Below, in pieces: positions 1-7,626 of a DNA stretch of 11,781 nt (the first letter of the stretch is position 1; the number at the start of each line of letters is the position of its first letter). Source of the stretch: Chitinophagaceae bacterium. GTDB lineage: Bacteria; Bacteroidota; Bacteroidia; Chitinophagales; Chitinophagaceae. The stretch is from contig JAOQAL010000728.1 of assembly GCA_025963615.1 (NCBI GenBank), positions 1 to 11,781 on the forward strand, given 5' to 3'. The notes below the pieces were generated by a model that was not told the DNA's origin, made no database searches, and saw only the letters and a program-made list of their open reading frames with translations. A program made the translations under genes and the position numbers.

Positions 1-3000
1 ACTCTCAAACCAATGGTCACAGCACGCGGTGCAGATAATGTGTATGGATAATCGGGATCAAGATCCTCTTTATTGGCCCTCCATAAAATGCCCGGGTTGG
101 CCACATGGATATAGACCTGGGCAGTTCCGAAACCAGGCCCTTTTTGAACCGGCCGTTTCAACGTATAGCCGGCGTTAATATATCGCAGCCTGATATTGTC
201 ACCTTTAAGCACATTTGCTTCAGCATAAGCAAAAAAATTATCTCTCGCATTGAACTGGGGATAGTCGCTGTACACGAGAGCAGGAATGGTGGTTTTTAGC
301 TCATCGCCCGGCTGCTGCCATCTCTTTTCATAATCACCGGTAGCAAATCCCCGGTTGATTAAGGCATCCGATGTAAATGCAGTTTTTCTGAAGTAATACC
401 CAAAACTGTAGGAAATATTAAAGTCAATAAAAAAGCCTTTCCAGTTAAATTCGTTTATTAAAGAACCGTAGACGGTTGGACTGGCCGGGCCTGAATAAAC
501 AAGGCTTCCAGTTTCCAATCCCTTCTCCTCTGCCCCCGATGATATCAAATTATAGTCTGTACTCAGCTGTCCGTCTAAATACCCTTGCGGATCACCCGAG
601 CTGTTGAGGCCGCCCCATTTATAGGCTGAAATAGCGTAAAGGGGATAACCAACTACAGGCGTAATACCTGGTCCCGATGCAATCAATGAATTTAAATTTT
701 TAGATTCAGTGGTAAAATAAGCTGTGGTTTTGCTTACGGTATAATTAAATAACAGGGTGGTATACCATTTCAGGTTCCCGCCTGTATTCCTGCTTTTTAA
801 AATTACATCCAGGCCATTCCCTTTCATATTGGCCACATTTTTCTCTACCCGGTCTGTGATCGGGAACGTGGTATAGTCAAACGCAGTAACACCATAGAGA
901 TCTTGGCCATTCTTTTGATAATAATCAATACTACCAGATACCAATTGATTAGCCAATGAAAAATCGAGCCCAAAATTTAGTTGCCTTACCTTCTCCCATC
1001 GCAGCAAGGGATTGTTTGGATTATTAATGATCATAGCGGGAAAGTTGGTAACAGGGTCCGACTGGCCGGAACCCGCAATGGGTCGTGCTGTTTTAGTAAC
1101 ATCAATATTACCGCTGTATCCAAGGCTGGTTCTTAATTTTAAAGTGGAAAGCCATTTGAGGCGATAAAAACGTTCCTTCGATATATTCCAGCCAGCGCCG
1201 GCAGACCATAGCGGGTTCCATTTATCGTTGGTACTAAGCCCAAACACATTCGAAGCATCTTTACGTAGGCTACCATAAAGAGTATACCGTTTTTTGAAAC
1301 TATAGGAAGTGTTCCCATAAAATGATACAAATCGGTTTATATAGGTGGGTGAAATCGAAGGAGTATTTGGAATTTGTTGATAGTAACCATTCAAATTGGG
1401 ATAATACTCGGCATAATTTACAATGCCGTATGACAATGGATCTTCGTTATAACCATAGAACCGGTAGCTATTACTTTTGTTGCTTATCTCCCGCAGCTCT
1501 GCACCCGCCATCATCGAAACACTGTGATCGCCAAAGTCTTCATCAAAATTTAGTTGCCCACGGAAATTCTGCGAATGGATACTTTCATCCGATTCATTCA
1601 GGATGCCTCCTTTGGGAATTATATTTTGTACTGTACCGCTGGTATAGTCTATCACCGAAAAACTGTTAATCAAGTCCCTGTTGTAAAAACTTTCGGGATC
1701 AGCCAATTGTTCTGAATTGGAATTCTGACGTTGATACTGGTAGCTTAAATTTAGCCGGAGGCTATGCAAAATATCATAGTTAAGGCCGATGTTCGCAATC
1801 GTTTCCTGCAATCGTTTAGTTATCACGTCATGCTTATAATCCGCCAGGGGATAATAACCCCAGTCTAATAACTTACCGCCTCCAACCGTATCGATATATC
1901 CTCTTCGGTACCGGTCTATGGAAAGCGCACTACCATCAATATCCGCAAATTTTAAATAAGGAACATCCCTTCCATTAACCGGGAAACTGATTTGCTTTCC
2001 ACTAACAGCTTTGCTGCTTGTATAATAAGCTCCCAGGTCGAGCTGAACATTTTTGAATGGCCTATAGGTGTTACTAAACCTTAAATTCACTTTGTCAAAT
2101 TCGTTTTTAAGGGCATAGGCGCTTTTATCGAATCCGCCCGAAACCAGCCAGCCAATAGTATTCCCACCGCCACGTAAACCAAGGTTGTATTGCTGGGTAA
2201 TAGCTGTCTGGTAGAAATATTTATTGTATTGGTCCCGGCTATCGATGCCTTTAAGCACGTTGATCGCGGTGGCCGAATCGGTGGCGGACAATAATCCATT
2301 CCGTCTATTTAATAGCACTTCTATTGCCGGCGTGAGTGGTGGATGCTCACTGGTATTATCGATGCTGTTATCAAAATAGCCCTTATTAAAAAGCCATTGT
2401 TCGGCATCAATATAATCGCTGGAAGAGATTTGAGAAAGCGAAAAAAGGTCAGGCTTTTGAGTCACAATAAGATTGATGTTTGCATCGACTTTAAGTTTTT
2501 CATTAAGATTACCTTTCTTGGTTGTAATAACAATCACTCCATTACCAGCCCTTGCACCCCAGATAGAAGTGGCGGCGGCATCTTTTAATACGGTGATGTT
2601 CTCAACATCATTGGGGTTAATATTTTTGATATCGCCTTCATAGATAAAATTGTCTAGTACAACGAGCGGGTTAACCGGTCCGTTAATAGTGCTTAGTCCT
2701 CTTATAGAAATCGCATTGGGCCGCGCTTGCGCATCTGCCTTTCCGATATTGAATAGTAAACCGCTGGTAACGCCGTTTAATCGTTCTAAAATAGTTGTGC
2801 CTGTTTGCTGGTTCAACGTTTTATTGTCAACGGTCGCAAACGCGCCAACGGTTCTTTCCCTGGGTATGTTCTGGTAGCCGGTGCTTATAATCGTTACTTC
2901 CTCCAGTTGCTGCGGCGTTTTTTTAAGCAGGATGGTAAAGGACTGCTCATCATTATCAGCTTTCCTTATACTTTGAGTAACATGTCCCACGTAACTGACT

Positions 3001-3554
3001 AGTATAGTTGTATTCCCACGGGGTACGGCAAGCTGGAACTTTCCTTCATTATCACTAACAGTGGAAATGGTTGTTCCTTTAACAGTTATGGTAGCGCCGG
3101 CTAGAGGCATCAACGTCGAATCATCCCTGACAGTTCCTGTAATGAGAGTGTCTTTTAATTTCATCCCGACGGGTGCGGTTGATTGCGGCGGCGCTGGTAC
3201 CACAATAATGGATTCATCCACGATGCGGTAACTGAAAGGTTGCTCCAGGAATAGCAGGTTTAATACGTTGGAAAGGCGTTCCTTCTCCACTGCAATGGTA
3301 ATCGGCTTTGCATTTTTCACCAGGCTGTTATCATAAATAACCCGGTAAGAAGTTTGGTGCTTGATTTCTAAAAAGGCGTTTTCGATCTTTGCATTGTTTA
3401 GATGCAGGGACACGAATACAGAATCTGGTCTGTTAGCATTCCCCTGCGAATAGATCAGCGTTAGCGGTAGGAGTAACAGGAATACCATAAATTTATTTCC
3501 ACTTTGGCAAAAAAATTTCCTGACCCTGCAGGGCTGCAGTGTTTGACTAATCAT
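1..3554 (-). CDS. SusC/RagA-family TonB-dependent outer-membrane transporter with STN domain (3' end cut by window)
   Basis: This is an outer-membrane TonB-dependent transporter that imports a glycan or other nutrient and probably also signals. About 1184 codons are open in one frame from the ATG at 3554 to the left edge. The last visible residues (APRAVTIGLR) look like the final barrel strand, so only a few codons should be missing. Order of parts: a long basic N-terminus and signal peptide (hydrophobic core about residues 23-36, MVFLLLLPLTLIYSQ); STN domain about 46-119; carboxypeptidase-D regulatory-like domain about 138-212; plug starting near LEEVTIISTGYQ (217-228); RagA/SusC signature about 314-349, including ITVLKDAAATSIWGARAGNG; then the beta-barrel. 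An in-frame ATG at 3488 is a possible alternative start, but the longer N-terminus is common in this family. It lies 34 bp behind fecR in the same direction. The substrate cannot be told from the sequence. A susD gene would be expected beyond the left edge. Confidence 0.95.
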   Translation of the reverse strand, partial: MISQTLQPCRVRKFFCQSGNKFMVFLLLLPLTLIYSQGNANRPDSVFVSLHLNNAKIENAFLEIKHQTSYRVIYDNSLVKNAKPITIAVEKERLSNVLNLLFLEQPFSYRIVDESIIVVPAPPQSTAPVGMKLKDTLITGTVRDDSTLMPLAGATITVKGTTISTVSDNEGKFQLAVPRGNTTILVSYVGHVTQSIRKADNDEQSFTILLKKTPQQLEEVTIISTGYQNIPRERTVGAFATVDNKTLNQQTGTTILERLNGVTSGLLFNIGKADAQARPNAISIRGLSTINGPVNPLVVLDNFIYEGDIKNINPNDVENITVLKDAAATSIWGARAGNGVIVITTKKGNLNEKLKVDANINLIVTQKPDLFSLSQISSSDYIDAEQWLFNKGYFDNSIDNTSEHPPLTPAIEVLLNRRNGLLSATDSATAINVLKGIDSRDQYNKYFYQTAITQQYNLGLRGGGNTIGWLVSGGFDKSAYALKNEFDKVNLRFSNTYRPFKNVQLDLGAYYTSSKAVSGKQISFPVNGRDVPYLKFADIDGSALSIDRYRRGYIDTVGGGKLLDWGYYPLADYKHDVITKRLQETIANIGLNYDILHSLRLNLSYQYQRQNSNSEQLADPESFYNRDLINSFSVIDYTSGTVQNIIPKGGILNESDESIHSQNFRGQLNFDEDFGDHSVSMMAGAELREISNKSNSYRFYGYNEDPLSYGIVNYAEYYPNLNGYYQQIPNTPSISPTYINRFVSFYGNTSYSFKKRYTLYGSLRKDASNVFGLSTNDKWNPLWSAGAGWNISKERFYRLKWLSTLKLRTSLGYSGNIDVTKTARPIAGSGQSDPVTNFPAMIINNPNNPLLRWEKVRQLNFGLDFSLANQLVSGSIDYYQKNGQDLYGVTAFDYTTFPITDRVEKNVANMKGNGLDVILKSRNTGGNLKWYTTLLFNYTVSKTTAYFTTESKNLNSLIASGPGITPVVGYPLYAISAYKWGGLNSSGDPQGYLDGQLSTDYNLISSGAEEKGLETGSLVYSGPASPTVYGSLINEFNWKGFFIDFNISYSFGYYFRKTAFTSDALINRGFATGDYEKRWQQPGDELKTTIPALVYSDYPQFNARDNFFAYAEANVLKGDNIRLRYINAGYTLKRPVQKGPGFGTAQVYIHVANPGILWRANKEDLDPDYPYTLSAPRAVTIGLR

Positions 3555-3588
3555 AACAGTTGTAGTGTTTGGTTAAAAAAAACTTCGT

Positions 3589-4785
3589 TTATGGAGTCTG
3601 TGGTAAAACGAGTATCACGTTATCTTTGATTTTAAATTTTGCGATGCCGGTAAGTTCCATCATCTGCAACAGTTTACTCACGGGAACATTTCTTTTAATT
3701 TCACCGGTAAAGAACTTTTGTTCTTTGAATCCTTGGTCATATTCAATACTTACATCGTACCACCGGGCTAACTGTTTCATTACTTCAGATAAAGATTTAC
3801 CATTGAAAAGAAACAATCCCTGGTGCCACGCTGTTACTGTTTCTACATCCGCTATAGCTATAGTAGAGGTTGCCTGGCCGGTTGTGATTTGTTCGCCCGG
3901 TCGCAGGGTGCTTGTTTTATTCAGCGCCTTAACCCTTACAGTGCCTTCCACCAAAGTAGTTTCAGTACCAATTTCACCATCGGCATAACTATTTACATTG
4001 AATGCCGTACCCACAGCCTGTACATCCATGTGCGGGGCCAATACAATAAATGGTTTTTCCTTATTCTTAGCTATTTCAAAATAGGCCTCACCTTCAGTAA
4101 GCTCCACTTTTCGTTCGTTCCCGGTAAACTGTACCGGATAGCGTAAGGTTGTTGCAGCATTCATCCACACCTTGGTTCCATCTTCCAGTGTCGCGGTGTA
4201 TTGACCACCGTTAGGAACATGTATTGTATTCCAGGCCTCCGTATTGACGGCTGTTCCTTTTTCATACACTATTCCGCCTTCGGCAGTCAGCTGTATACGG
4301 TTACCATTATCTGCCAACATACTGTCCCGGCCAGCCGACAATATGATCGTAGTTCCATCACTCAATACCAGTTGCGCTTGTGGGGTTCCAGGAAGTGCAT
4401 CCGCTCCATAGCGGCTTGTGAGACTCTCCTTCACGGGAGACCTGCCCTTTGAATGGTAAAAGATCTGCCAGGCGCCGAACACGATAATAAGAATGGCTGC
4501 CGCTGCTCTCCACCAGCCCTTCCGGTTTTGCTTCCTGTTTTTAAGGCTATTGGCCGTCATCTTATCCTGAAGGCGCTGCCAGCCCAATTCTGTATTGGAT
4601 CCTTCAAACTTTTGGATACTACGCTCGACAGTTTCTGCAGCACACAGTTCATTAAAAAGTTTTTGATTTTGCTCATTAGTGGATAACCATTTTTCCAGTT
4701 CAATTGTCTCCGCTTCCGATAGTTCCCCTTTTAGGTATTTCATTATCAGTGAAGCAGCGGCAAAACTGTTAATTTGTTTAGCCAT
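3589..4785 (-). CDS. FecR-family anti-sigma factor (inner membrane)
   Basis: This 398-residue single-pass inner-membrane protein should hold the neighbouring ECF sigma factor and release it when the SusC-like transporter signals. The cytoplasmic N-terminal sigma-binding part is about residues 1-90, with the ELSEAETIELEKWL motif usual for the family. A transmembrane segment lies about 92-109 (WRAAAAILIIVFGAWQIF). The periplasmic FecR domain follows at about 188-283 (IHVPNGGQYTATLEDGTKVW, then GEAYFEIAK and AVGTAFNV). The C-terminal part, about 325-393 (GKSLSEVMKQLARWY through the end), matches the DUF4974 type, a fold related to STN and thought to contact the transporter's STN domain. The length is normal for Bacteroidota FecR proteins. 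It sits 79 bp downstream of fecI and 34 bp upstream of susC, on the same strand, so co-transcription is likely. The family call is firm; the partner assignment is from gene order. Confidence 0.95.
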   Translation of the reverse strand: MAKQINSFAAASLIMKYLKGELSEAETIELEKWLSTNEQNQKLFNELCAAETVERSIQKFEGSNTELGWQRLQDKMTANSLKNRKQNRKGWWRAAAAILIIVFGAWQIFYHSKGRSPVKESLTSRYGADALPGTPQAQLVLSDGTTIILSAGRDSMLADNGNRIQLTAEGGIVYEKGTAVNTEAWNTIHVPNGGQYTATLEDGTKVWMNAATTLRYPVQFTGNERKVELTEGEAYFEIAKNKEKPFIVLAPHMDVQAVGTAFNVNSYADGEIGTETTLVEGTVRVKALNKTSTLRPGEQITTGQATSTIAIADVETVTAWHQGLFLFNGKSLSEVMKQLARWYDVSIEYDQGFKEQKFFTGEIKRNVPVSKLLQMMELTGIAKFKIKDNVILVLPQTP

Positions 4786-4841
4786 TAATTTTAGTTAAAT
4801 AGTTCCTTCTTCTGTCTTGAAAATAGCAGTGTATGAGAGGA

Positions 4842-4866
4842 AGACGACAAAAAACCATGATCGTCT
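4842..4866 (-). other. Weak inverted repeat at the fecI stop codon
   Basis: AGACGA at 4842-4847 and TCGTCT at 4861-4866 are perfect 6-bp inverted arms around a 13-nt loop. They overlap the fecI stop codon (TAG, 4867-4865) and sit in the 79-bp gap before fecR. On the minus strand the loop holds a run of six T, but no T run follows the second arm, so this is not a standard terminator. It could tune read-through or mRNA stability between sigma and anti-sigma genes, or be chance. Confidence 0.25.
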
Positions 4867-5461
4867 AATGAAGTTGCTCATTAGTAATAAAAAAAAGAAA
4901 TAACAGGAATAAATCCGTTCCTAATTTCTTTTTCAGCGCCTTGATGCCATGTGCTTTGTGATTCCTTACGGTGCTGATGGCGACACCGAGATGGGTAGAT
5001 ATCTTTTTAAAATTCCAACCTTCCCTGTAAACCAATTCCATTACTTTCCTGCATTCGGGAGGTAGTGTCTGCAAGGCCGCATATATTTCACCGAGTACTT
5101 CCGCCCGGGTCATTTCATTCAATACAAAGTCTCCCGATTCTCCTTGCAGCAAGTAGTTTAACTGCCCCTGTTTCAGAAGTTTGCGGCGGCGTAGTTTTAT
5201 CAGGTCGTAACAAGCGTTCCTGACAGAAATATAAAGGACCGCCTTGATGCTCCGGTATTTATTAAAATCATTTTCCTTATTCCACAATTTTATAAAAACA
5301 TCTTCCACGAGATCCTCTGCCGCAAATTTGTCGTTCACCAGTCTATTGGCAAAAAAACATAAGGCAGCATAGTATTGGTCAAATATCCCTTTGAATGTAA
5401 CTTGATCTCCGTCTGCAATTTTATCTACGCGGGATGTGGTATGCTTATCGCTTAAATGCAT
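4865..5461 (-). CDS. FecI-like ECF RNA polymerase sigma factor
   Basis: This is a cytoplasmic extracytoplasmic-function sigma factor of the Bacteroidota FecI-like family, which directs RNA polymerase to its target promoters once freed from FecR. From the ATG at 5461 it has 198 residues. Region 2 is about residues 24-91 (FDQYYAALCFFANRLV, then AAEDLVEDVFIKLWN, the usual sigma2 helix). Region 4 is about 122-178 (VLGEIYAALQTLPPECRKVM, then a helix-turn-helix FKKISTHLGVAISTVRNH). The protein ends in a short hydrophobic tail (DLFLLFLFFI, about 184-193) after region 4. The start was chosen because AAGGAG lies 6 nt before the ATG; the in-frame TTG at 5476 overlaps the edge of that site and is unlikely to be used. 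It is the first gene of the fecI-fecR-susC unit and is divergent from an XRE-type gene. Confidence 0.95.
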   Translation of the reverse strand: MHLSDKHTTSRVDKIADGDQVTFKGIFDQYYAALCFFANRLVNDKFAAEDLVEDVFIKLWNKENDFNKYRSIKAVLYISVRNACYDLIKLRRRKLLKQGQLNYLLQGESGDFVLNEMTRAEVLGEIYAALQTLPPECRKVMELVYREGWNFKKISTHLGVAISTVRNHKAHGIKALKKKLGTDLFLLFLFFITNEQLH

Positions 5462-5467
5462 ATTAAT

Positions 5468-5473
5468 CTCCTT
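5468..5473 (-). promoter_or_regulatory. Strong Shine-Dalgarno site of fecI
   Basis: On the minus strand the bases at 5473-5468 read AAGGAG, six nucleotides ahead of the ATG at 5461-5459. Bacteroidota genes often lack such a site, so it stands out. It fixes the start of the sigma factor at 5461 instead of the upstream TTG at 5476. Confidence 0.75.
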
Positions 5474-5477
5474 CAAA

Positions 5478-5578
5478 TAGGTGTAAATAAACCTTCGATA
5501 GGTAAAAAAATATTTTCGACCAACTGAAATTACCTATTATTTAGGTAATATTCTGCATCATATATATATTACTACCTA
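5478..5578. promoter_or_regulatory. Array of phased TAGGTA/TACCTA half-sites, candidate operator
   Basis: Five copies of one hexamer lie in 101 bp between the divergent fecI and XRE-type genes: TAGGTG at 5478-5483 (one mismatch), TAGGTA at 5499-5504, TACCTA at 5531-5536, TAGGTA at 5542-5547 and TACCTA at 5573-5578. The two central copies form a perfect dyad, ATTACCTA (5529-5536), 5-nt spacer, TAGGTAAT (5542-5549). Start-to-start distances are 21, 32, 11 and 31 bp, close to whole numbers of helical turns, so all copies face one side of the DNA. A 9-bp word, TACCTATTA, recurs exactly at 5531 and 5573. The divergent XRE-type protein is the natural candidate ligand, by inference. The copies nearest fecI lie in its leader, so binding would probably repress fecI. 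Confidence 0.55.
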
Positions 5579-5622
5579 TTACTTGAATATATTTTACTGA
5601 ATATCAGTTATTTAAGCATTTT

Positions 5623-5630
5623 TATCTTTA
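5623..5630 (+). promoter_or_regulatory. Possible -7 box of the XRE-type gene
   Basis: TATCTTTA matches the Bacteroidota -7 consensus TAnnTTTG at all but the last fixed position. It ends 14 nt before the ATG at 5645, which would give a very short leader. No convincing -33 TTG element is seen at the usual distance, so this is tentative. Confidence 0.3.
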
Positions 5631-5644
5631 GCCAAAAGAAGGCA

Positions 5645-5968
5645 ATGGGTGACGTAAAATACAACCGGATAAAAATTATTCTTGTGGAGTTTAATCTAAG
5701 TCAGCTTGAATTTGCTGCAATTTTGAAAGTAGATAAAAACACAGTTACCCGGTGGTGCAAAAACCATAATCAACCTTCTCTAATCCAATTGCGCGAGATT
5801 GCTGAATTTTTCCGGATTGACGTCAGGCAACTGGTTGAACCTACTGAATGGTCCGGCCAGCGCGGGCCTTCTGGTTTTGACCTGTTTAAAGAACAGCGCA
5901 GGAAACAGAAAGAAATGCTGGCCTTTAAAAAGAAGGCTGATGCAAAAAAAGCCAAAAGAAAAAAATAG
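5645..5968 (+). CDS. XRE/Cro-CI-type helix-turn-helix regulator with lysine-rich tail
   Basis: This 107-residue protein is probably a DNA-binding transcriptional regulator. An HTH_3/XRE domain covers about residues 7-66. The first part of the motif is LSQLEFAAILKVDKNTVTRW and the recognition helix falls near DKNTVTRWCKN (30-40); QPSLIQLREIAEFFRIDVRQL closes the domain. This resembles a common small Bacteroidota XRE family, whose members are often only about 70 residues long. Here an extra tail (about 70-107) is strongly basic, with KKKADAKKAKRKK at the end, and could add non-specific DNA or RNA binding. AGAAGG lies just before the ATG, though very close to it. The gene is divergent from fecI, with 183 bp and a phased half-site array between them, so autoregulation and control of fecI are likely but inferred. 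It encodes no sensor domain, and no toxin-antitoxin or restriction partner is present. Confidence 0.85.
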   Translation: MGDVKYNRIKIILVEFNLSQLEFAAILKVDKNTVTRWCKNHNQPSLIQLREIAEFFRIDVRQLVEPTEWSGQRGPSGFDLFKEQRRKQKEMLAFKKKADAKKAKRKK

Positions 5969-6252
5969 TTAGCGGCAACCCGGTTTATCTTTTAAGCTTA
6001 TTTCTTTATCCATGAAATATAGTAACCAAGCTATCCTCCACTACCTTAACCCTTGCCGAACGGTAAAAATTTTCAACTCACTGTTACTACCGGCGATGAG
6101 CTGATTTATAAAAAATAGGAGCAGGATACAACTCATTTAATATGTAACTCAACTAAAAGTTCCATCTTTGTCCCTGTTCCTCCTTCCTGTAATGACTTGG
6201 CAATAGCATTAGTAGTGTATACAAAAGCTATTCACCAGGAAATTACAACATC
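5969..6252. other. Intergenic region without a supported gene
   Basis: These 284 bp separate the XRE-type gene from the thioredoxin-like gene, both on the plus strand. I see no open frame with family resemblance, no RNA gene and no clear rho-independent terminator. The only signal is a TAnnTTTG-like box (6163-6170), listed separately. Confidence 0.6.
6163..6170 (+). promoter_or_regulatory. Possible -7 box upstream of the thioredoxin-like gene
   Basis: CATCTTTG matches TAnnTTTG at all fixed positions but the first and lies about 82 nt before the ATG at 6253. No good -33 TTG element is seen upstream at the usual spacing, so the call is weak. It would allow the gene to be transcribed independently of the XRE-type gene. 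Confidence 0.3.
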
Positions 6253-7551
6253 ATGAAATCATTAATTATAATGCTGGCAATCATTTGCCAGGCAACTGCT
6301 TCTTTCAGTCAAAAAGAACCAGTTTTTGTTATTCGCCCGCTAACGGTTGGGGATACAATCCCGGATATAGCGTTTAGCGATATTATTAACTATCATTCCC
6401 GCACTGCAAGACTCTCAGACTTCAGGGGCAAACTGACGATTCTCGATATGTGGAGCACCTGGTGCACGTCCTGCATTGCTGCATTTCCAAAGATGCAAAA
6501 ACTACAAGACAGGTTTTCGGATACCATCCAGATCTTATTGGTTAATCCTTATGATTCAATCTATGATTCTGATAAAAAAATAAAAGCAATACTAAGCAAA
6601 TTCAAGGAACGCACGGGGATTTCATTTACTATGCCGGTACCCGTGCATGATACTATCCTGAATTATTTTTTTCCGCATGCATCAGTCCCTCATATCGTCC
6701 TGATCGATAAAAATGGCATAGTAATAGGTATTACCAATCCCGGTTTTCTTACAGAGGAAAACATCAACTCAATTTTAGCGGGCAAAAAAACCCATGTCCC
6801 CACCAAGAATGATTGGGCATACGATCGGGCAACTCCTTTATTTGTGAATGGAAACGGCGGAGATGGAAATAATTTTTTGTATCGCTCGATTATTTCGTCT
6901 AATAAGGAAGGAATAGGCAGCTATTTCGGTTCTACTGTTGAACCCAATGGGAAATCATCGAGGTACTCTGCTATAAACTGTCCTTTATGGACGATGTTTC
7001 AGATTGCCTACCCCGAAATTTTGAAATATCCGTCCAACCGGACTTTTCTTGAACTTAAAGATCCTTCGGATTTTAAAATAAGTGAAAGCAATCCAGCAAA
7101 ACCCGACAATAGCTATTGCTACGAACTTATAGCGCCGCGTGTTTCGGTGGAGCGGATGATGGAGTATATGAAGGAAGATTTGGCCAGGAATTTCAATGCC
7201 ATCGCAAAAAATGAACATCGAATTATAACCTGTTATCTTTTAAAGACCAACGCCAATATCCATAAATCAATTGCAAAAAGCGGCCTGGCTGAGAAGGATG
7301 TTGAAAAAATTTCCCTAAAAAAATTTATTCATAATATGCCGGTCACTTTTTTAACTGAACTGTTGAATTCCATTTTTGTTCATCCTGTTATTGACGAAAC
7401 GGGGCTGAAAGAGAATATAAATATTGACCTGCCTTTTGACATCTATAGTTATGATTTAAAAAAATGGCAGGCCCTCTTATCAAAAAATGGATTTTCGTTA
7501 ACAGAGACCAAACGAAAATTAGAAGTAGCAGTGATTACAGATAGCTATTGA
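6253..7551 (+). CDS. Secreted TlpA/thioredoxin-like protein with C-terminal DUF3738-like domain
   Basis: This 432-residue protein is exported and probably acts as a thiol-disulfide oxidoreductase in the periplasm. A signal peptide covers residues 1-19 or so (hydrophobic core LIIMLAIICQATA, cleavage near SFS|Q). The TlpA/redoxin-like domain is about 32-178: VGDTIPDIAF opens it, the redox motif is W-C71-T-S-C74, and the cis-proline loop is SVPHIVLID with P146. The remaining 250 residues are not thioredoxin. Their end, with PVIDETGLKENINIDLPF (378-395) and a closing LEVAVITD (423-430), resembles the DUF3738 / TIGR03435 soil-associated domain (PVVDxTGL, then a final VxVID-like strand). The start has no clear Shine-Dalgarno site. 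The gene stands alone, facing the convergent epimerase gene across a repeat region. The thioredoxin call is firm and the DUF3738 call moderate. The substrate is unknown. Confidence 0.85.
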   Translation: MKSLIIMLAIICQATASFSQKEPVFVIRPLTVGDTIPDIAFSDIINYHSRTARLSDFRGKLTILDMWSTWCTSCIAAFPKMQKLQDRFSDTIQILLVNPYDSIYDSDKKIKAILSKFKERTGISFTMPVPVHDTILNYFFPHASVPHIVLIDKNGIVIGITNPGFLTEENINSILAGKKTHVPTKNDWAYDRATPLFVNGNGGDGNNFLYRSIISSNKEGIGSYFGSTVEPNGKSSRYSAINCPLWTMFQIAYPEILKYPSNRTFLELKDPSDFKISESNPAKPDNSYCYELIAPRVSVERMMEYMKEDLARNFNAIAKNEHRIITCYLLKTNANIHKSIAKSGLAEKDVEKISLKKFIHNMPVTFLTELLNSIFVHPVIDETGLKENINIDLPFDIYSYDLKKWQALLSKNGFSLTETKRKLEVAVITDSY

Positions 7552-7626
7552 CGCAGAAGATTTATAGTGAAAGAAAAAGTTTTCCTCAATGCCCGGTTTT
7601 TTTCGTCAGCCCGGGGTCTTGCCCGC

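Noticed and set aside
1139..1669. Mid-length open frames opposite to or out of frame with susC
   Set aside because: They are shadows of the susC reading frame, which is continuous and shows clear domain signatures.
3823..4686. Plus-strand open frames across fecR
   Set aside because: They lie opposite a full-length FecR protein with all expected domains and have no protein-like features of their own.
5559..5570. TA-rich run as a microsatellite or origin
   Set aside because: It is only a short alternating AT stretch within an AT-rich promoter region, with no DnaA-like boxes around it.
6013..6120. Short open frames, including one ending GDELIYKK at 6117, as a gene remnant
   Set aside because: Only about 20-30 codons, stops on all sides, and no recognisable relation to a known family, so a decayed gene cannot be supported.
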